Assembly: GCA_045805265.1 (NCBI GenBank)
Contig: JBJMLO010000011.1
Location: 434,001-498,000, forward strand
Reading direction: 5' to 3'
DNA length: 64,000 nt
Origin: JBJMLO01 sp045805265
Lineage (GTDB): Bacteria; Actinomycetota; UBA4738; JACQTL01
Under the pieces are notes generated by a model, which was not told the origin of the DNA, did not search any database, and worked only from the letters and a program-made list of their open reading frames with translations. Positions 56,618 to 64,000 of the stretch are shown here, piece by piece; within the stretch, counting starts at the first letter, position 1; each line of letters opens with the position of its first letter. A program made the translations under genes and the position numbers.

Positions 56618-57733
56618 GTGTCGTTCGCACTGACAGAGGACCAGCGCGTGCTCGCCCAGGAGGCCCGGCGGGCCGGCCGCGACGTGCTGGCGCCCATCGC
56701 CACGGGCGGGACGCCGGGCCGGGTCAATCGTGAGCTGGTGGCGGCGCTGGCATCGACCGGCCTGCTCCCGCGGCTGTTCCCGCCGGGCGGCCAGGCGTCC
56801 GCGATGGACCTCTGCCTGCTCCGCGAGGCGCTGGCCCAGGAGTCCACCGAGGCCGAGACCGCACTCGGCCTCCAGGGGCTGGGGGCCTACCCGATCCTGC
56901 AGGCCGGGAACCCCGAGCTCGCCGCCGAGTGGATCCCGCGGGTCGCCCGGGGGGACGCCGTGGCCGCGTTCGCGCTGACGGAACCGGAGCACGGGTCGGA
57001 CGCGGGAGCGCTGGAGCTCCGCGCCGAGCCCGACGGCGAGGGATGGCGCCTGATCGGTACGAAGACGTGGATCTCGAACGCGCCCGACGCCGACGTCTAC
57101 TCGGTGTTCGCCCGCACGACGCCCGATGCGGGCTCCCGGGGCGTCACGGCGTTCGCGGTCCCCGGCGACGCGGCGGGCCTGACCGGGGAGCCGGTCGAGC
57201 TGATCTCCCGGCACCCGGTCGGCCGGCTCGAGTTCGACGGCGTGCCGGTGGACGAGTCCCAGATGCTGGGCGAGCGCGACGGCGGGTTCCGGGTCGCCAT
57301 GCGCACGTTGGACCTGTTCCGCCCGAGCGTCGGCGCGTTCGCCGTCGGCATGGCCCAGGCCGCGCTGGACCTGGCCGTTGCCCACGCCGGCGAGCGCCGG
57401 TCCTTCGGCAAGGCGCTGCGGGAGCACCAGGCCGTGTCGCAGCTGCTCGGCGACATGGCCACCCGGACCGAGGCCGCCCGGCTGCTGGTGTACTCGGCCG
57501 CCTCGGCGCACGACCGCGGCGAGGCGAGCACGAAGCGCTCGGCGATGGCCAAGCTGTTCGCCACCGAGGCCGCCCAGTGGGTCGTCGACGCCGCGGTCCA
57601 GATCCACGGCGCCCGGGCGCTGGAAACTTCCCACCCGCTCGCGCACCTGTACGCGGACGTCCGCGCACCCAGGGTGTACGAGGGCACCACCGAGATCCAG
57701 CGCGAGATCGTGGCCCGCGAGCTGTATCGGTGA
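56618..57733 (+). CDS. acyl-CoA dehydrogenase, second copy
   Basis: 371 residues from GTG 56618. 'AVAAFALTEPEHGSDAGALE', 'WRLIGTKTWISNAPDADVYS', 'LDLAVAHAGERRSFGKALRE' and the catalytic-loop-like 'RAPRVYEGTTEIQREIVARE' (Glu of YEGTT, the usual base in short/medium-chain ACADs) are clear. It is divergent from the ligase by about 95 bp and may oxidise a CoA intermediate of the same route. Confidence 0.85.
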   Translation: MSFALTEDQRVLAQEARRAGRDVLAPIATGGTPGRVNRELVAALASTGLLPRLFPPGGQASAMDLCLLREALAQESTEAETALGLQGLGAYPILQAGNPELAAEWIPRVARGDAVAAFALTEPEHGSDAGALELRAEPDGEGWRLIGTKTWISNAPDADVYSVFARTTPDAGSRGVTAFAVPGDAAGLTGEPVELISRHPVGRLEFDGVPVDESQMLGERDGGFRVAMRTLDLFRPSVGAFAVGMAQAALDLAVAHAGERRSFGKALREHQAVSQLLGDMATRTEAARLLVYSAASAHDRGEASTKRSAMAKLFATEAAQWVVDAAVQIHGARALETSHPLAHLYADVRAPRVYEGTTEIQREIVARELYR

Positions 57734-58407
57734 GCGAGGGCGACGAGCGCCCGGCCGAGCGGCGCGAGGAGGAGCAGGCCTCCGACGTCGGGCGGATCCT
57801 CGCCGTGTCGGACGGCGTGTTCGCCATCGCCCTCACGCTGCTGATCCTCGAGTTCGCGATCCCTCCTGGGCTCTCCCGGGCCGAATTCCGCCACCGCCTC
57901 GCCGACCTCGTCCCGAACGGGCTCGCGTACGCGTTGAGCTTCGCGACGATCGCGAGGCTCTGGACCCTCCATCGGGTCGCCTTCCGGCGCGTCGTCCGCA
58001 CCGACGGCACCCTGGTCGCGCTGAACTTCCTGTTCCTGGGGTTCATCGCCTTCCTGCCGTTCCCGACCCTGGTGCTGGGGCGCTACGGCGACGAGCTCGG
58101 CGGCGCGGTCTTCTATGCGGCCTGCATCACGGCCACGAGCATCAGCTCGACGGCGCTGGTGTGGTACGTGACGGCGCGGTCGGGACTCCTGCGCCCGGGG
58201 GGCGACCCGGAGGCCCTCCGAGTCGGGCGGGTCCGGTTCCTCACCGCGACGATCGTGTTCGCCCTGTCGATCCCTGCCGCGTTCCTCGACGTCCGGGTCG
58301 CGGAAGCCCTGTGGGTCGTGGTGTTCCTGCTGGGACCGATCGTTCGCCGTCTGGCGGCCCGGCGCGGCGTGCACGAGAAGGGAACCTCTTCCCGGCTCGC
58401 GCCGTAA
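57730..58407 (+). CDS. TMEM175-type potassium channel, copy 2
   Basis: 225 residues from GTG 57730, overlapping the stop of the dehydrogenase by 4 bases. The charged start (about 20 residues) leads to 'VGRILAVSDGVFAIALTLLI' (A/F-SDG helix 1), then 'LAYALSFATIARLWTLHRVA', 'LVALNFLFLGFIAFLPFPTL', 'AVFYAACITATSISSTALVW', 'TIVFALSIPAAFLDVRVAEA'. It is divergent from copy 1 and may form hetero-oligomers with it (speculation). Confidence 0.78.
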   Translation: MSEGDERPAERREEEQASDVGRILAVSDGVFAIALTLLILEFAIPPGLSRAEFRHRLADLVPNGLAYALSFATIARLWTLHRVAFRRVVRTDGTLVALNFLFLGFIAFLPFPTLVLGRYGDELGGAVFYAACITATSISSTALVWYVTARSGLLRPGGDPEALRVGRVRFLTATIVFALSIPAAFLDVRVAEALWVVVFLLGPIVRRLAARRGVHEKGTSSRLAP

Positions 58408-58417
58408 CTGACACAGA

Positions 58418-59011
58418 GTGGAGGGCCGACCACTGGAGGAACCCGAGCTCGTCGCCCGGGCGAGGAATGGCGACGTCGAGGCGTACGAGGACCTGGTGCG
58501 GATGCATCAGCAGGCCGCGATGCGGACGGCGTGGCTGGTCACGCGCAACGCCGCGGAAGCCGAGGACGCCGTGCAGGAGGCCTTCGTGAAGGCCTACCGC
58601 GCGCTGCGTCGCTTCCGGGAGGGAGCCGCCTTCCGGCCGTGGCTGCTGGCCATCGTCACGAACGAGGCGAGGAACCGCCGGCGCTCCGTGGCCCGGTCGG
58701 ATCGCCTGACGCTCCGCGTCGCCGAGGTCCGCCCCTCGGGGGATGCGGCCCCATCCCCCGAGGCGGCGGCCCTGCGGCAGGAGGAGCGGGAGTTGCTGGT
58801 GGAGGCAATGAACGGCTTGCGCGAGGAGGACCGGCTGGTCGTCGGGTACCGGTACCTCCTCGGACTGTCCGAGGCCGAGACGGCCCACGCGCTCGGGCTG
58901 CCCAAAGGCACCGTGAAGTCCCGTCTGTCCCGGTCGCTCGGCCGGCTGCGGAGCGAGCTCGGCGCCGCCCGGGGCCCCCAGCCGGCGCCGGAGGGGACGC
59001 CCGATGGCTGA
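58418..59011 (+). CDS. ECF-type RNA polymerase sigma factor
   Basis: 197 residues from a GTG at 58418; no good SD is seen. Region 2 is 'AMRTAWLVTRNAAEAEDAVQ' with 'EAFVKAYRALRRFREGAAFR' (2.2-2.4) and 'PWLLAIVTNEARNRRRSV'. Region 4 HTH is 'LSEAETAHALGLPKGTVKSR' with 'LSRSLGRLRSEL'. It directs RNA polymerase to a stress or envelope regulon. It overlaps the next gene by 8 bases; that gene encodes a membrane protein, the usual place for a cognate anti-sigma factor. Confidence 0.88.
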   Translation: MEGRPLEEPELVARARNGDVEAYEDLVRMHQQAAMRTAWLVTRNAAEAEDAVQEAFVKAYRALRRFREGAAFRPWLLAIVTNEARNRRRSVARSDRLTLRVAEVRPSGDAAPSPEAAALRQEERELLVEAMNGLREEDRLVVGYRYLLGLSEAETAHALGLPKGTVKSRLSRSLGRLRSELGAARGPQPAPEGTPDG

Positions 59012-59804
59012 CCGGCTCGTGCGCATGTCCGACGCGGAGCTCGGGGCCGCGCTGGCGGACCTCGGTGTGGCGTTCCCGGAGCCGTCGCTCGACCTCGCGG
59101 CGGCAGCCACCGAGCACCTGCGCGAGGCCCCGCGGCGCAGGGTGGGGCGATGGGTGGCCGGGGTGCTGCCTCCCCGCGGGGTGCGGCGTGGGCTCGTGCT
59201 CGCGCTGGTGATCGTGGCGCTCACCGCGATCGCGGCCGGCGCCGCCTACTTCGGCGTGCGAGGCATCCAGATCATCTTCGAGAAGGGCGGCCCCTCGCCG
59301 TCGGCGTCGGCATCACCGCTGCCGAGCCCCACGCTGCCGGGGCTGGGCGACGTCTACGAGCTCGGCGCGCCGTCGTCGCTCCCGGCCGCCCGGGCGGGAA
59401 CCGACTTCCCGGTCGCCGTGCCGCAGGAGGTCCCGAGCCTCGGCGCTCCCCGAGTGTTCCTCTCGGACAACCCGTTCGGTGGACGGGTCTCGTTCGTATG
59501 GGTGCGCGGGGGCGTGCCGCAGCTGCTGCTCACGGAATTCCACGCGACCCCGGACCGGCCGTTCTTGAGGAAGATCGTCTTCGAGGGAGGGACGGTCGAA
59601 CGGGTCGACGTGAACGGCCGGACCGGGTACTGGATCTCTGGCGTCCACGAGCTCGAGTACGTGGATCCGGACGGCCTCCAGTTCGGCGACCACGACCGCC
59701 TGGCGGGCGACACCCTGGTGTGGACGCGGGGGGAGGTCACGCTCCGCCTGGAGAGCGCGACCGGCCTGGCCGAAGCCCTTCGGATCGCCCGGGCAACCAG
59801 CTAG
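59004..59804 (+). CDS. single-pass membrane protein, probable anti-sigma partner
   Basis: 266 residues from ATG 59004. Cytoplasmic N-terminus of about 65 residues ('RMSDAELGAALADLGVAFPE'), one TM helix ('RRGLVLALVIVALTAIAAGA', about 68-90), and a 170-residue extracytoplasmic domain ('TDFPVAVPQEVPSLGAPRVF', 'VNGRTGYWISGVHELEYVDP'). There is no HxxxCxxC zinc anti-sigma motif, so sigma-binding is inferred from topology and overlap with the ECF gene only. Its stop shares a CTAG tetramer with the convergent ABC gene. Confidence 0.6.
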   Translation: MADRLVRMSDAELGAALADLGVAFPEPSLDLAAAATEHLREAPRRRVGRWVAGVLPPRGVRRGLVLALVIVALTAIAAGAAYFGVRGIQIIFEKGGPSPSASASPLPSPTLPGLGDVYELGAPSSLPAARAGTDFPVAVPQEVPSLGAPRVFLSDNPFGGRVSFVWVRGGVPQLLLTEFHATPDRPFLRKIVFEGGTVERVDVNGRTGYWISGVHELEYVDPDGLQFGDHDRLAGDTLVWTRGEVTLRLESATGLAEALRIARATS

Positions 59805-60628
59805 GCCCGCTCTTCGTCCGGTGTCGGGAGATCCTCGTCGCGGACGTGGCCGTCCTGGATGCCGAGCATGCGGTCCACGAACTTCATCGCCTCCAGGTTG
59901 TGGGTGGCCACCAGGCAGCATGTGCCCCGCGACGCCGCCTCGCGGATGACGCCGAACACGCCGCGGCCCCACTGAGCGTCCTGGTGGCCGGTGGGCTCGT
60001 CGGCCAGCAGCAGCCTCGGCCCCAGGACCAGGGCGCGGGCCAGTGCGGTCCGCTGCTGCTCGCCGAGCGAGATCTCGAACGGCCCCCGGTCGGCGAAGTT
60101 CGACAGGCCCAGCGCGTCCATGAGGTCGTCGACGCGCTCGCGGAGCTCGCCGGAGGAGCGCTTCGCTCCGCCGTTGCCGTCGGGCGCCCCGCCGCGCTCC
60201 CGGCGGAGGCGAATGGGGAGCTCGATGTTCTCCCGGACCGACAGCTCCTCCACCAGCCCCATGGACTGGGGCAGGATCGCCAGCTCGCCCCACGGCCGGC
60301 GTTCGGCCGGGGTGTCGCCGTGGGCCGGCCACCGAATGTCGCCGGAATCGGCACGCTCCCAGCCGCACAGGAGGTTCAGCAGCGTGGTCTTACCCGATCC
60401 CGACGGGCCCACCAGCCCCACTACCTCGCCCGCGTACAGCCGGAAGGACACGCCGTCGAGCGCGTGGACCTCCTCCGGGCCGCGCCGGTAGGCCTTGCGG
60501 ACGTCGGAGGCGTCGACGAGAACCGGCCCGGTCGGCTCGGCGGGCCGCCGTGCCGGCGTCGCCGCGGCCGCGGCCTGCTCGGCCACGCGCTCGGCCGGGG
60601 GCCGCCACCGGCGGTCGTCGTCCGTCAT
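59801..60628 (-). CDS. ABC transporter ATPase (LolD/MacB type), A
   Basis: 275 residues from ATG 60628. Walker A 'VGLVGPSGSGKTTLLNLLCG', Q-loop 'ELAILPQSMGLVEELSVREN', signature 'ISLGEQQRTALARALVL' (variant LSGGQ), Walker B 'LLLADEPTGHQDAQWGRG', H-loop 'CCLVATHNLEAM'. It powers a permease like the large one at 61490. The tail 'RMLGIQDGHVRDEDL' is typical. Its start overlaps the second ATPase by 4 bases. Confidence 0.88.
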   Translation of the reverse strand: MTDDDRRWRPPAERVAEQAAAAATPARRPAEPTGPVLVDASDVRKAYRRGPEEVHALDGVSFRLYAGEVVGLVGPSGSGKTTLLNLLCGWERADSGDIRWPAHGDTPAERRPWGELAILPQSMGLVEELSVRENIELPIRLRRERGGAPDGNGGAKRSSGELRERVDDLMDALGLSNFADRGPFEISLGEQQRTALARALVLGPRLLLADEPTGHQDAQWGRGVFGVIREAASRGTCCLVATHNLEAMKFVDRMLGIQDGHVRDEDLPTPDEERA

Positions 60629-61503
60629 GGCGGCGTGATCCTGATCTGGTCGTCCTCGATCGCGATCACGGCCCGGCGCTCCGGGAACAGCCGGAGGGCC
60701 TGGGGCGGCAGCTGGATGCGCCCGGCGCCGTCGATCACGGACAGCGCCCGCTCCTCGAGGTGGCGCTCGGCCTCCATGGCTCCGTGTCGGAGGAAGATCG
60801 TGCGGTCCGCGGCCTGGACGACGCCGGCGTCGTGGGTGGCGATCACGAACCCGATGCCCCGGGCGGACAGGTCGTGCACCGTCGACAGCAGCGCCTGGCC
60901 CGTCTTCGAGTCCAGCTCCGCGGTGGGCTCGTCGGCCACGACCAGCGCCGGCGCCCCCACGACGGCCTGGGCGAACGCCAGCCGCTGCTGCTCGCCGCCC
61001 GAGAGCTGGTGGGGCTTGTGGTGCAGCCGGTGGTCGATGCCGAGGGTCTCCAGCAGCTCCCGGGCCTCGACGGCCAGGTCCCGAAGCGAACCCCGCAACC
61101 GGGAAGCCAGGTGCATGTGCTGCTCCACGGTCAGGTACGAGATGAGGTTGTCCGAGGGCCGCTGGAACACGTAGGAGACGGCCTGCCGGCGGAACCGCCG
61201 GAGCCGGCCGGGGGGGAGCGCGGACAGCTCCGCGCCGCCCACCCTGACCTGGCCCGCGGTCGGGCGGTCGAGCCCGGCCAGGATGCGCAGCAGCGACGAC
61301 TTCCCGCTCCCGGAGGGTCCGACGACCGCCGTCACGGCCTTCGCCGGGAACCACGCGTCGACCGCCTGCAGCGCGTGGACCTCTCCGGTGGCAGTCCAGT
61401 AGATCTTCGTGAGGCCCCTGGCCTCCGCGGCCACCCCGTCCCGGACCACGGGCATCGAGGGACCGATGGTCACGGTGGTCGGCGTCGGCTCATCCGCCGG
61501 CAA
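60625..61503 (-). CDS. ABC transporter ATPase (LolD/MacB type), B
   Basis: 292 residues from a TTG at 61503. The TTG is favoured because a near-perfect SD (GGAGGTGA) ends 6 nt upstream, inside the end of the permease gene; ATG 61455 is an alternative. Motifs: Walker A 'TAVVGPSGSGKSSLLRILAG', Q-loop 'VSYVFQRPSDNLISYLTVEQ', signature 'QLSGGEQQRLAFAQAVVGAP', Walker B 'ALVVADEPTAELDSKTGQA', H-loop 'FVIATHDAGVV'. A C-terminal extension of about 50 residues ('VIDGAGRIQLPPQALRLFPE') resembles an AbrB-like fold. Two ATPases for one permease suggest a heterodimeric motor. Confidence 0.87.
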   Translation of the reverse strand: MPADEPTPTTVTIGPSMPVVRDGVAAEARGLTKIYWTATGEVHALQAVDAWFPAKAVTAVVGPSGSGKSSLLRILAGLDRPTAGQVRVGGAELSALPPGRLRRFRRQAVSYVFQRPSDNLISYLTVEQHMHLASRLRGSLRDLAVEARELLETLGIDHRLHHKPHQLSGGEQQRLAFAQAVVGAPALVVADEPTAELDSKTGQALLSTVHDLSARGIGFVIATHDAGVVQAADRTIFLRHGAMEAERHLEERALSVIDGAGRIQLPPQALRLFPERRAVIAIEDDQIRITPP

Positions 61504-64000
61504 GTCGCATCACCTCCGCCACGTGGGCCTTCTCCGCCGACCGCTGCACCCGCCACGCCGAGGCCAGGGCCGCGACGGCCAGTGCGGCCAGCGTGAGCGC
61601 GAACACGAGGGCCGGCAGCCGGAGCAGTGGGCCCGGGGGGATCTGCGGCATGGGGTCGGCCTTCCGGTACAGCATCGTGGCCGCGGCCACGGCGAGACCG
61701 GCCCCGATCACGAACGCCACGAGCAGCATGCCGGCGATCTCCATGGCCACCGAGAGGAAGTTCGACCGCTTCTTCATTCCCATGCGCCGCGACAGGGCGT
61801 AGGAGACCTCGCGGGACCGCTGCCGGGCCTGGAGGTACAGCACCAGCGCGACCAGCGCGACCAGGCCGGCCAGGACCCCCAGCGCCTGCAGGAACCCGAA
61901 CACCCACGACAGGGCCAGGAACCCGGGGGTCTGCCGCACCTCGTCCGCGGTGAGGGCCAGCTCGGTCGGGTAGCCGGCCCGGTGGAGCTCCGGCAGCAGG
62001 CGGCCCGCGTCGCCCTTCGCCCACAGCGAGAAGGTGCCCTGGAACGACCCCAGGGTCGACCCGGCGCTCGAGAACGCCTTCGACAGCGGGGCGATGGCCG
62101 CCACGAACAGCGGCTGGCTGGCCGGCATTCCGGGGAACGCCGATGCCTGACCCACGACGACGACCGGGATCGGGACGGTCTGCACCGTGAGGGTCGCCGG
62201 GCCCGACAGGTCCGCGCCCGCCACCAGGACGGGGAGGCGGCCGCCCGGCTCGGAGGACAGGGACCCGACCAGGTCGTCCTCCGACCGGCTCGAGAACCCC
62301 GGGTCCCAGAAGGCCGCCTTCGCGAACGTCTTCGGGTCGATGCCCAGGAGCTGGCCGTCGACCCCGCCGGGCTCTGCGGCGGCGGCGCTGAGGAGCGCCG
62401 TCGGGGTGACCGGGAAGGGCAGCTTGGGGGTCCGGTCCGGCAGCACCCCGAGCGGGATCGACACGTCGCTGCCGACCGAGACCAGGGCCTTGGTGTTCGC
62501 CGTCTCCCGGACCGAGTTCGTGAACACGCTCGCGAAGATGAGGATGCCGACGCCCAGCGCGGCGGCCGTGACCAGCGTGGTTGCGAGCTTGGTGACCGAG
62601 GCCAGGCGTCGCATCGCCAGGTACGGGGCCGGCGGGAGCCGCGACCCGACCGCCCGCAGCCGGGGCAGGAACCGCCGGAGGATCCGCACGGCCACGCCCG
62701 CCATGCCGGCGACGAACAGGATCGGGAACAGCAGGAGCAGGCGGTCCACGCTGGGCGCGCCGTTCTGCGCGACCGGCCCGGTGCCCCTGGTCACGACCTC
62801 GTAGTAGGAGGCCGCAGCCAGCGCGAGCACCACGACCTCCCACGGGAACCGGGCGGCCACGGTCCGGAGCCGGCCACCCATGCGGACCTCGCTCTCGCCC
62901 CGGGCGGCGACCGCCGCGGTCAGCCCCAGCACGACGACCGCCCCGAGGGCCGACCACAGGACCTGCCATCCGGCCGAGCTCACGGCGCCGGCGGTCACGC
63001 TGGTCGTCGGGCCCAGCCACGTCACGAGCCGGATGCCCAGCACCCATCCGGCCGCCGCCCCCACCGCGGCCGGCAGCGCCGCCTCCGCGACGGCCTTCCC
63101 GGCCATCCGGGCCGGCCCGACCCCCCGGGCGAGGAGAAACGTGAACTCCACCCGCCGCCGGGTGACCAGGAACAGCCCGGCGGCGGCGACCACCGCGAAC
63201 GCGACCACCCTCCCCGCGATCGACAGCGTGTCCACCGGCCCCGTGAGCGCGCCGACGGTCTGCGTCGCCGTGGCCACGAGGTCCGGCACCGGCGAGTCGA
63301 ACGCGGGCCGCTGGAAGACCGACCCGACCTCGGAGTTGGGATCCGAGATCTGCGCGGTGACGTTCGAGATGTCGCCCGACAGTCGCTGGGCCTCCGGGAG
63401 CGTGATGCCTGCGGCCTGCAACGGGTACTCCCATCGGAACTGGCCCTGGTCGCCCAGGACCGCCTCGAGCCGATAGAACTCACCGGGCGGCGCGAACATC
63501 ACCGGAGGCGGGGCCGGCGCGTTCGGATTGTTCGGGTACACGAGCGCGGAGATCGGCGCCCAGTAGTCCTCGCGGGGCAACTCGAAGAGATTCCGGTAGA
63601 TGCCGGTCACCTTCGCCCGGGCCCGGGGGCCGGTGCCGATGACGACGGAGTCGCCGGGCTGCAGCCCCAGCGGCCGGGCGACCGCCTGCGACACCCACAC
63701 GCCGTTCCCGGCGCCGCCCTGGAGGAACCGGAGGTGGTGCTCGGCGCCCGTCCTGGTGACGAGCACGGCCTGGGGGGCGGTCGCGTTCGGGTCGAGCGGG
63801 TTCGTCAGCGACAACCTTCCGCCGACCACGGTCTTCACGGGCCGCCCCAGCCTGGGGATGGGGGAGACGAGGTTGACCAGCTTCTGGTCGCGGAAGTCGG
63901 CCAGGTCCTGCTCGATCGGACTGTACGTCGACAGGGAGATGGCCGGGAGGTTCCCGGTGGTGCCCACGACCTGCCGGATGGCCGCGGTCGACGCCGAGGA
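61490..64000 (-). CDS. FtsX/MacB-type ABC permease (5' end beyond window)
   Basis: At least 837 codons; the frame is open to the right edge, so the N-terminus is missing. A large extracytoplasmic MacB-like domain ('LDPNATAPQAVLVTRTGAEH', 'PVMFAPPGEFYRLEAVLGDQ') precedes TM helices and two FtsX-like modules: 'VVAFAVVAAAGLFLVTRRRV', 'TKLATTLVTAAALGVGILIF' and the C-terminal 'LLVAFVIGAGLAVAAATMLY', 'AWRVQRSAEKAHVAEVMRLA'. It probably exports a peptide or lipoprotein, or relays mechanical force to the cell wall, together with the two ATPases. Confidence 0.8.
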   Translation of the reverse strand, partial: SSASTAAIRQVVGTTGNLPAISLSTYSPIEQDLADFRDQKLVNLVSPIPRLGRPVKTVVGGRLSLTNPLDPNATAPQAVLVTRTGAEHHLRFLQGGAGNGVWVSQAVARPLGLQPGDSVVIGTGPRARAKVTGIYRNLFELPREDYWAPISALVYPNNPNAPAPPPVMFAPPGEFYRLEAVLGDQGQFRWEYPLQAAGITLPEAQRLSGDISNVTAQISDPNSEVGSVFQRPAFDSPVPDLVATATQTVGALTGPVDTLSIAGRVVAFAVVAAAGLFLVTRRRVEFTFLLARGVGPARMAGKAVAEAALPAAVGAAAGWVLGIRLVTWLGPTTSVTAGAVSSAGWQVLWSALGAVVVLGLTAAVAARGESEVRMGGRLRTVAARFPWEVVVLALAAASYYEVVTRGTGPVAQNGAPSVDRLLLLFPILFVAGMAGVAVRILRRFLPRLRAVGSRLPPAPYLAMRRLASVTKLATTLVTAAALGVGILIFASVFTNSVRETANTKALVSVGSDVSIPLGVLPDRTPKLPFPVTPTALLSAAAAEPGGVDGQLLGIDPKTFAKAAFWDPGFSSRSEDDLVGSLSSEPGGRLPVLVAGADLSGPATLTVQTVPIPVVVVGQASAFPGMPASQPLFVAAIAPLSKAFSSAGSTLGSFQGTFSLWAKGDAGRLLPELHRAGYPTELALTADEVRQTPGFLALSWVFGFLQALGVLAGLVALVALVLYLQARQRSREVSYALSRRMGMKKRSNFLSVAMEIAGMLLVAFVIGAGLAVAAATMLYRKADPMPQIPPGPLLRLPALVFALTLAALAVAALASAWRVQRSAEKAHVAEVMRLAGG

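Noticed and set aside
1..64000. CRISPR arrays, insertion sequences, phage genes, rRNA
   Set aside because: No regularly spaced repeats, transposase or integrase motifs, terminal inverted repeats or rRNA segments were seen on reading both strands.

Overview
The window is a high-G+C chromosomal segment of an actinomycete-like bacterium (Actinomycetota, probably an uncultured or poorly sampled lineage). The evidence is a WhiB-family Fe-S regulator, two LLM-class (F420/flavin) oxidoreductases, menaquinone-type genes, an actinobacterial gas-vesicle cluster, many leaderless-looking starts, and a conserved neighbourhood: two ArsA/Get3-type ATPases, a PASTA penicillin-binding protein, YqeY, a metallophosphoesterase and tRNA-Pro. 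I see no rRNA, CRISPR, phage or insertion sequence. Both window edges cut genes.

Layout. 0-6.1 kb (minus strand): quinone/prenyl-lipid operon with an alpha/beta hydrolase, two UbiE-type methyltransferases, a polytopic membrane protein and an LLM oxidoreductase fused to a UbiA prenyltransferase; an MpaB-type oxygenase lies upstream. 6.2-10.0 kb: a lower-G+C island with a DUF5317 membrane protein and two paralogous membrane sensor kinases. Between the kinases is a self-contained unit encoding a 27-residue secreted-looking peptide, with its own operator-like palindromes, -10, leader hairpin, strong SD and terminator. This is the best candidate for an undescribed signalling system. 10.1-15.5 kb (minus): small hypothetical, DehI-like protein, Usp-Usp-cNMP fusion, Crp/Fnr regulator, LACTB2-like metallo-beta-lactamase-fold protein, NUDIX. 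15.7-18.3 kb: an NDUFAF7-like methyltransferase converging on, and overlapping, an isolated nuoD, plus a 32-residue membrane peptide gene.

18.6-24.5 kb: gas-vesicle cluster (two gvpA, gvpF, G, O, J, L and a GvpS-like/GvpK fusion) with three accessory genes of unclear role. 24.7-31.9 kb: DUF6766, HAD phosphatase, membrane protein, P450 plus SDR epimerase, acyl-CoA dehydrogenase, topoisomerase IB. 32.1-35.3 kb: selA-selB. 35.3-44.1 kb: RidA, WhiB, NfeD-like protein, ArsA pair, penicillin-binding protein, YqeY, metallophosphoesterase, tRNA-Pro(CGG).

44.1-57.7 kb: Mth938-like protein, DUF1028, a large secreted BNR-like protein, then a probable tryptophan/anthraniloyl-CoA catabolic region: tryptophan 2,3-dioxygenase, hotdog thioesterase, LLM oxidoreductase, bifunctional aminobenzoyl/salicylyl-CoA hydroxylase-reductase, aryl-CoA ligase and acyl-CoA dehydrogenase. 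Interspersed are a two-ACT protein, peptide deformylase, TMEM175-type channels and a lipoprotein. 58.4-64.0 kb: ECF sigma factor with a membrane partner, and a MacB/FtsX-type ABC system (two ATPases, one large permease cut by the right edge).
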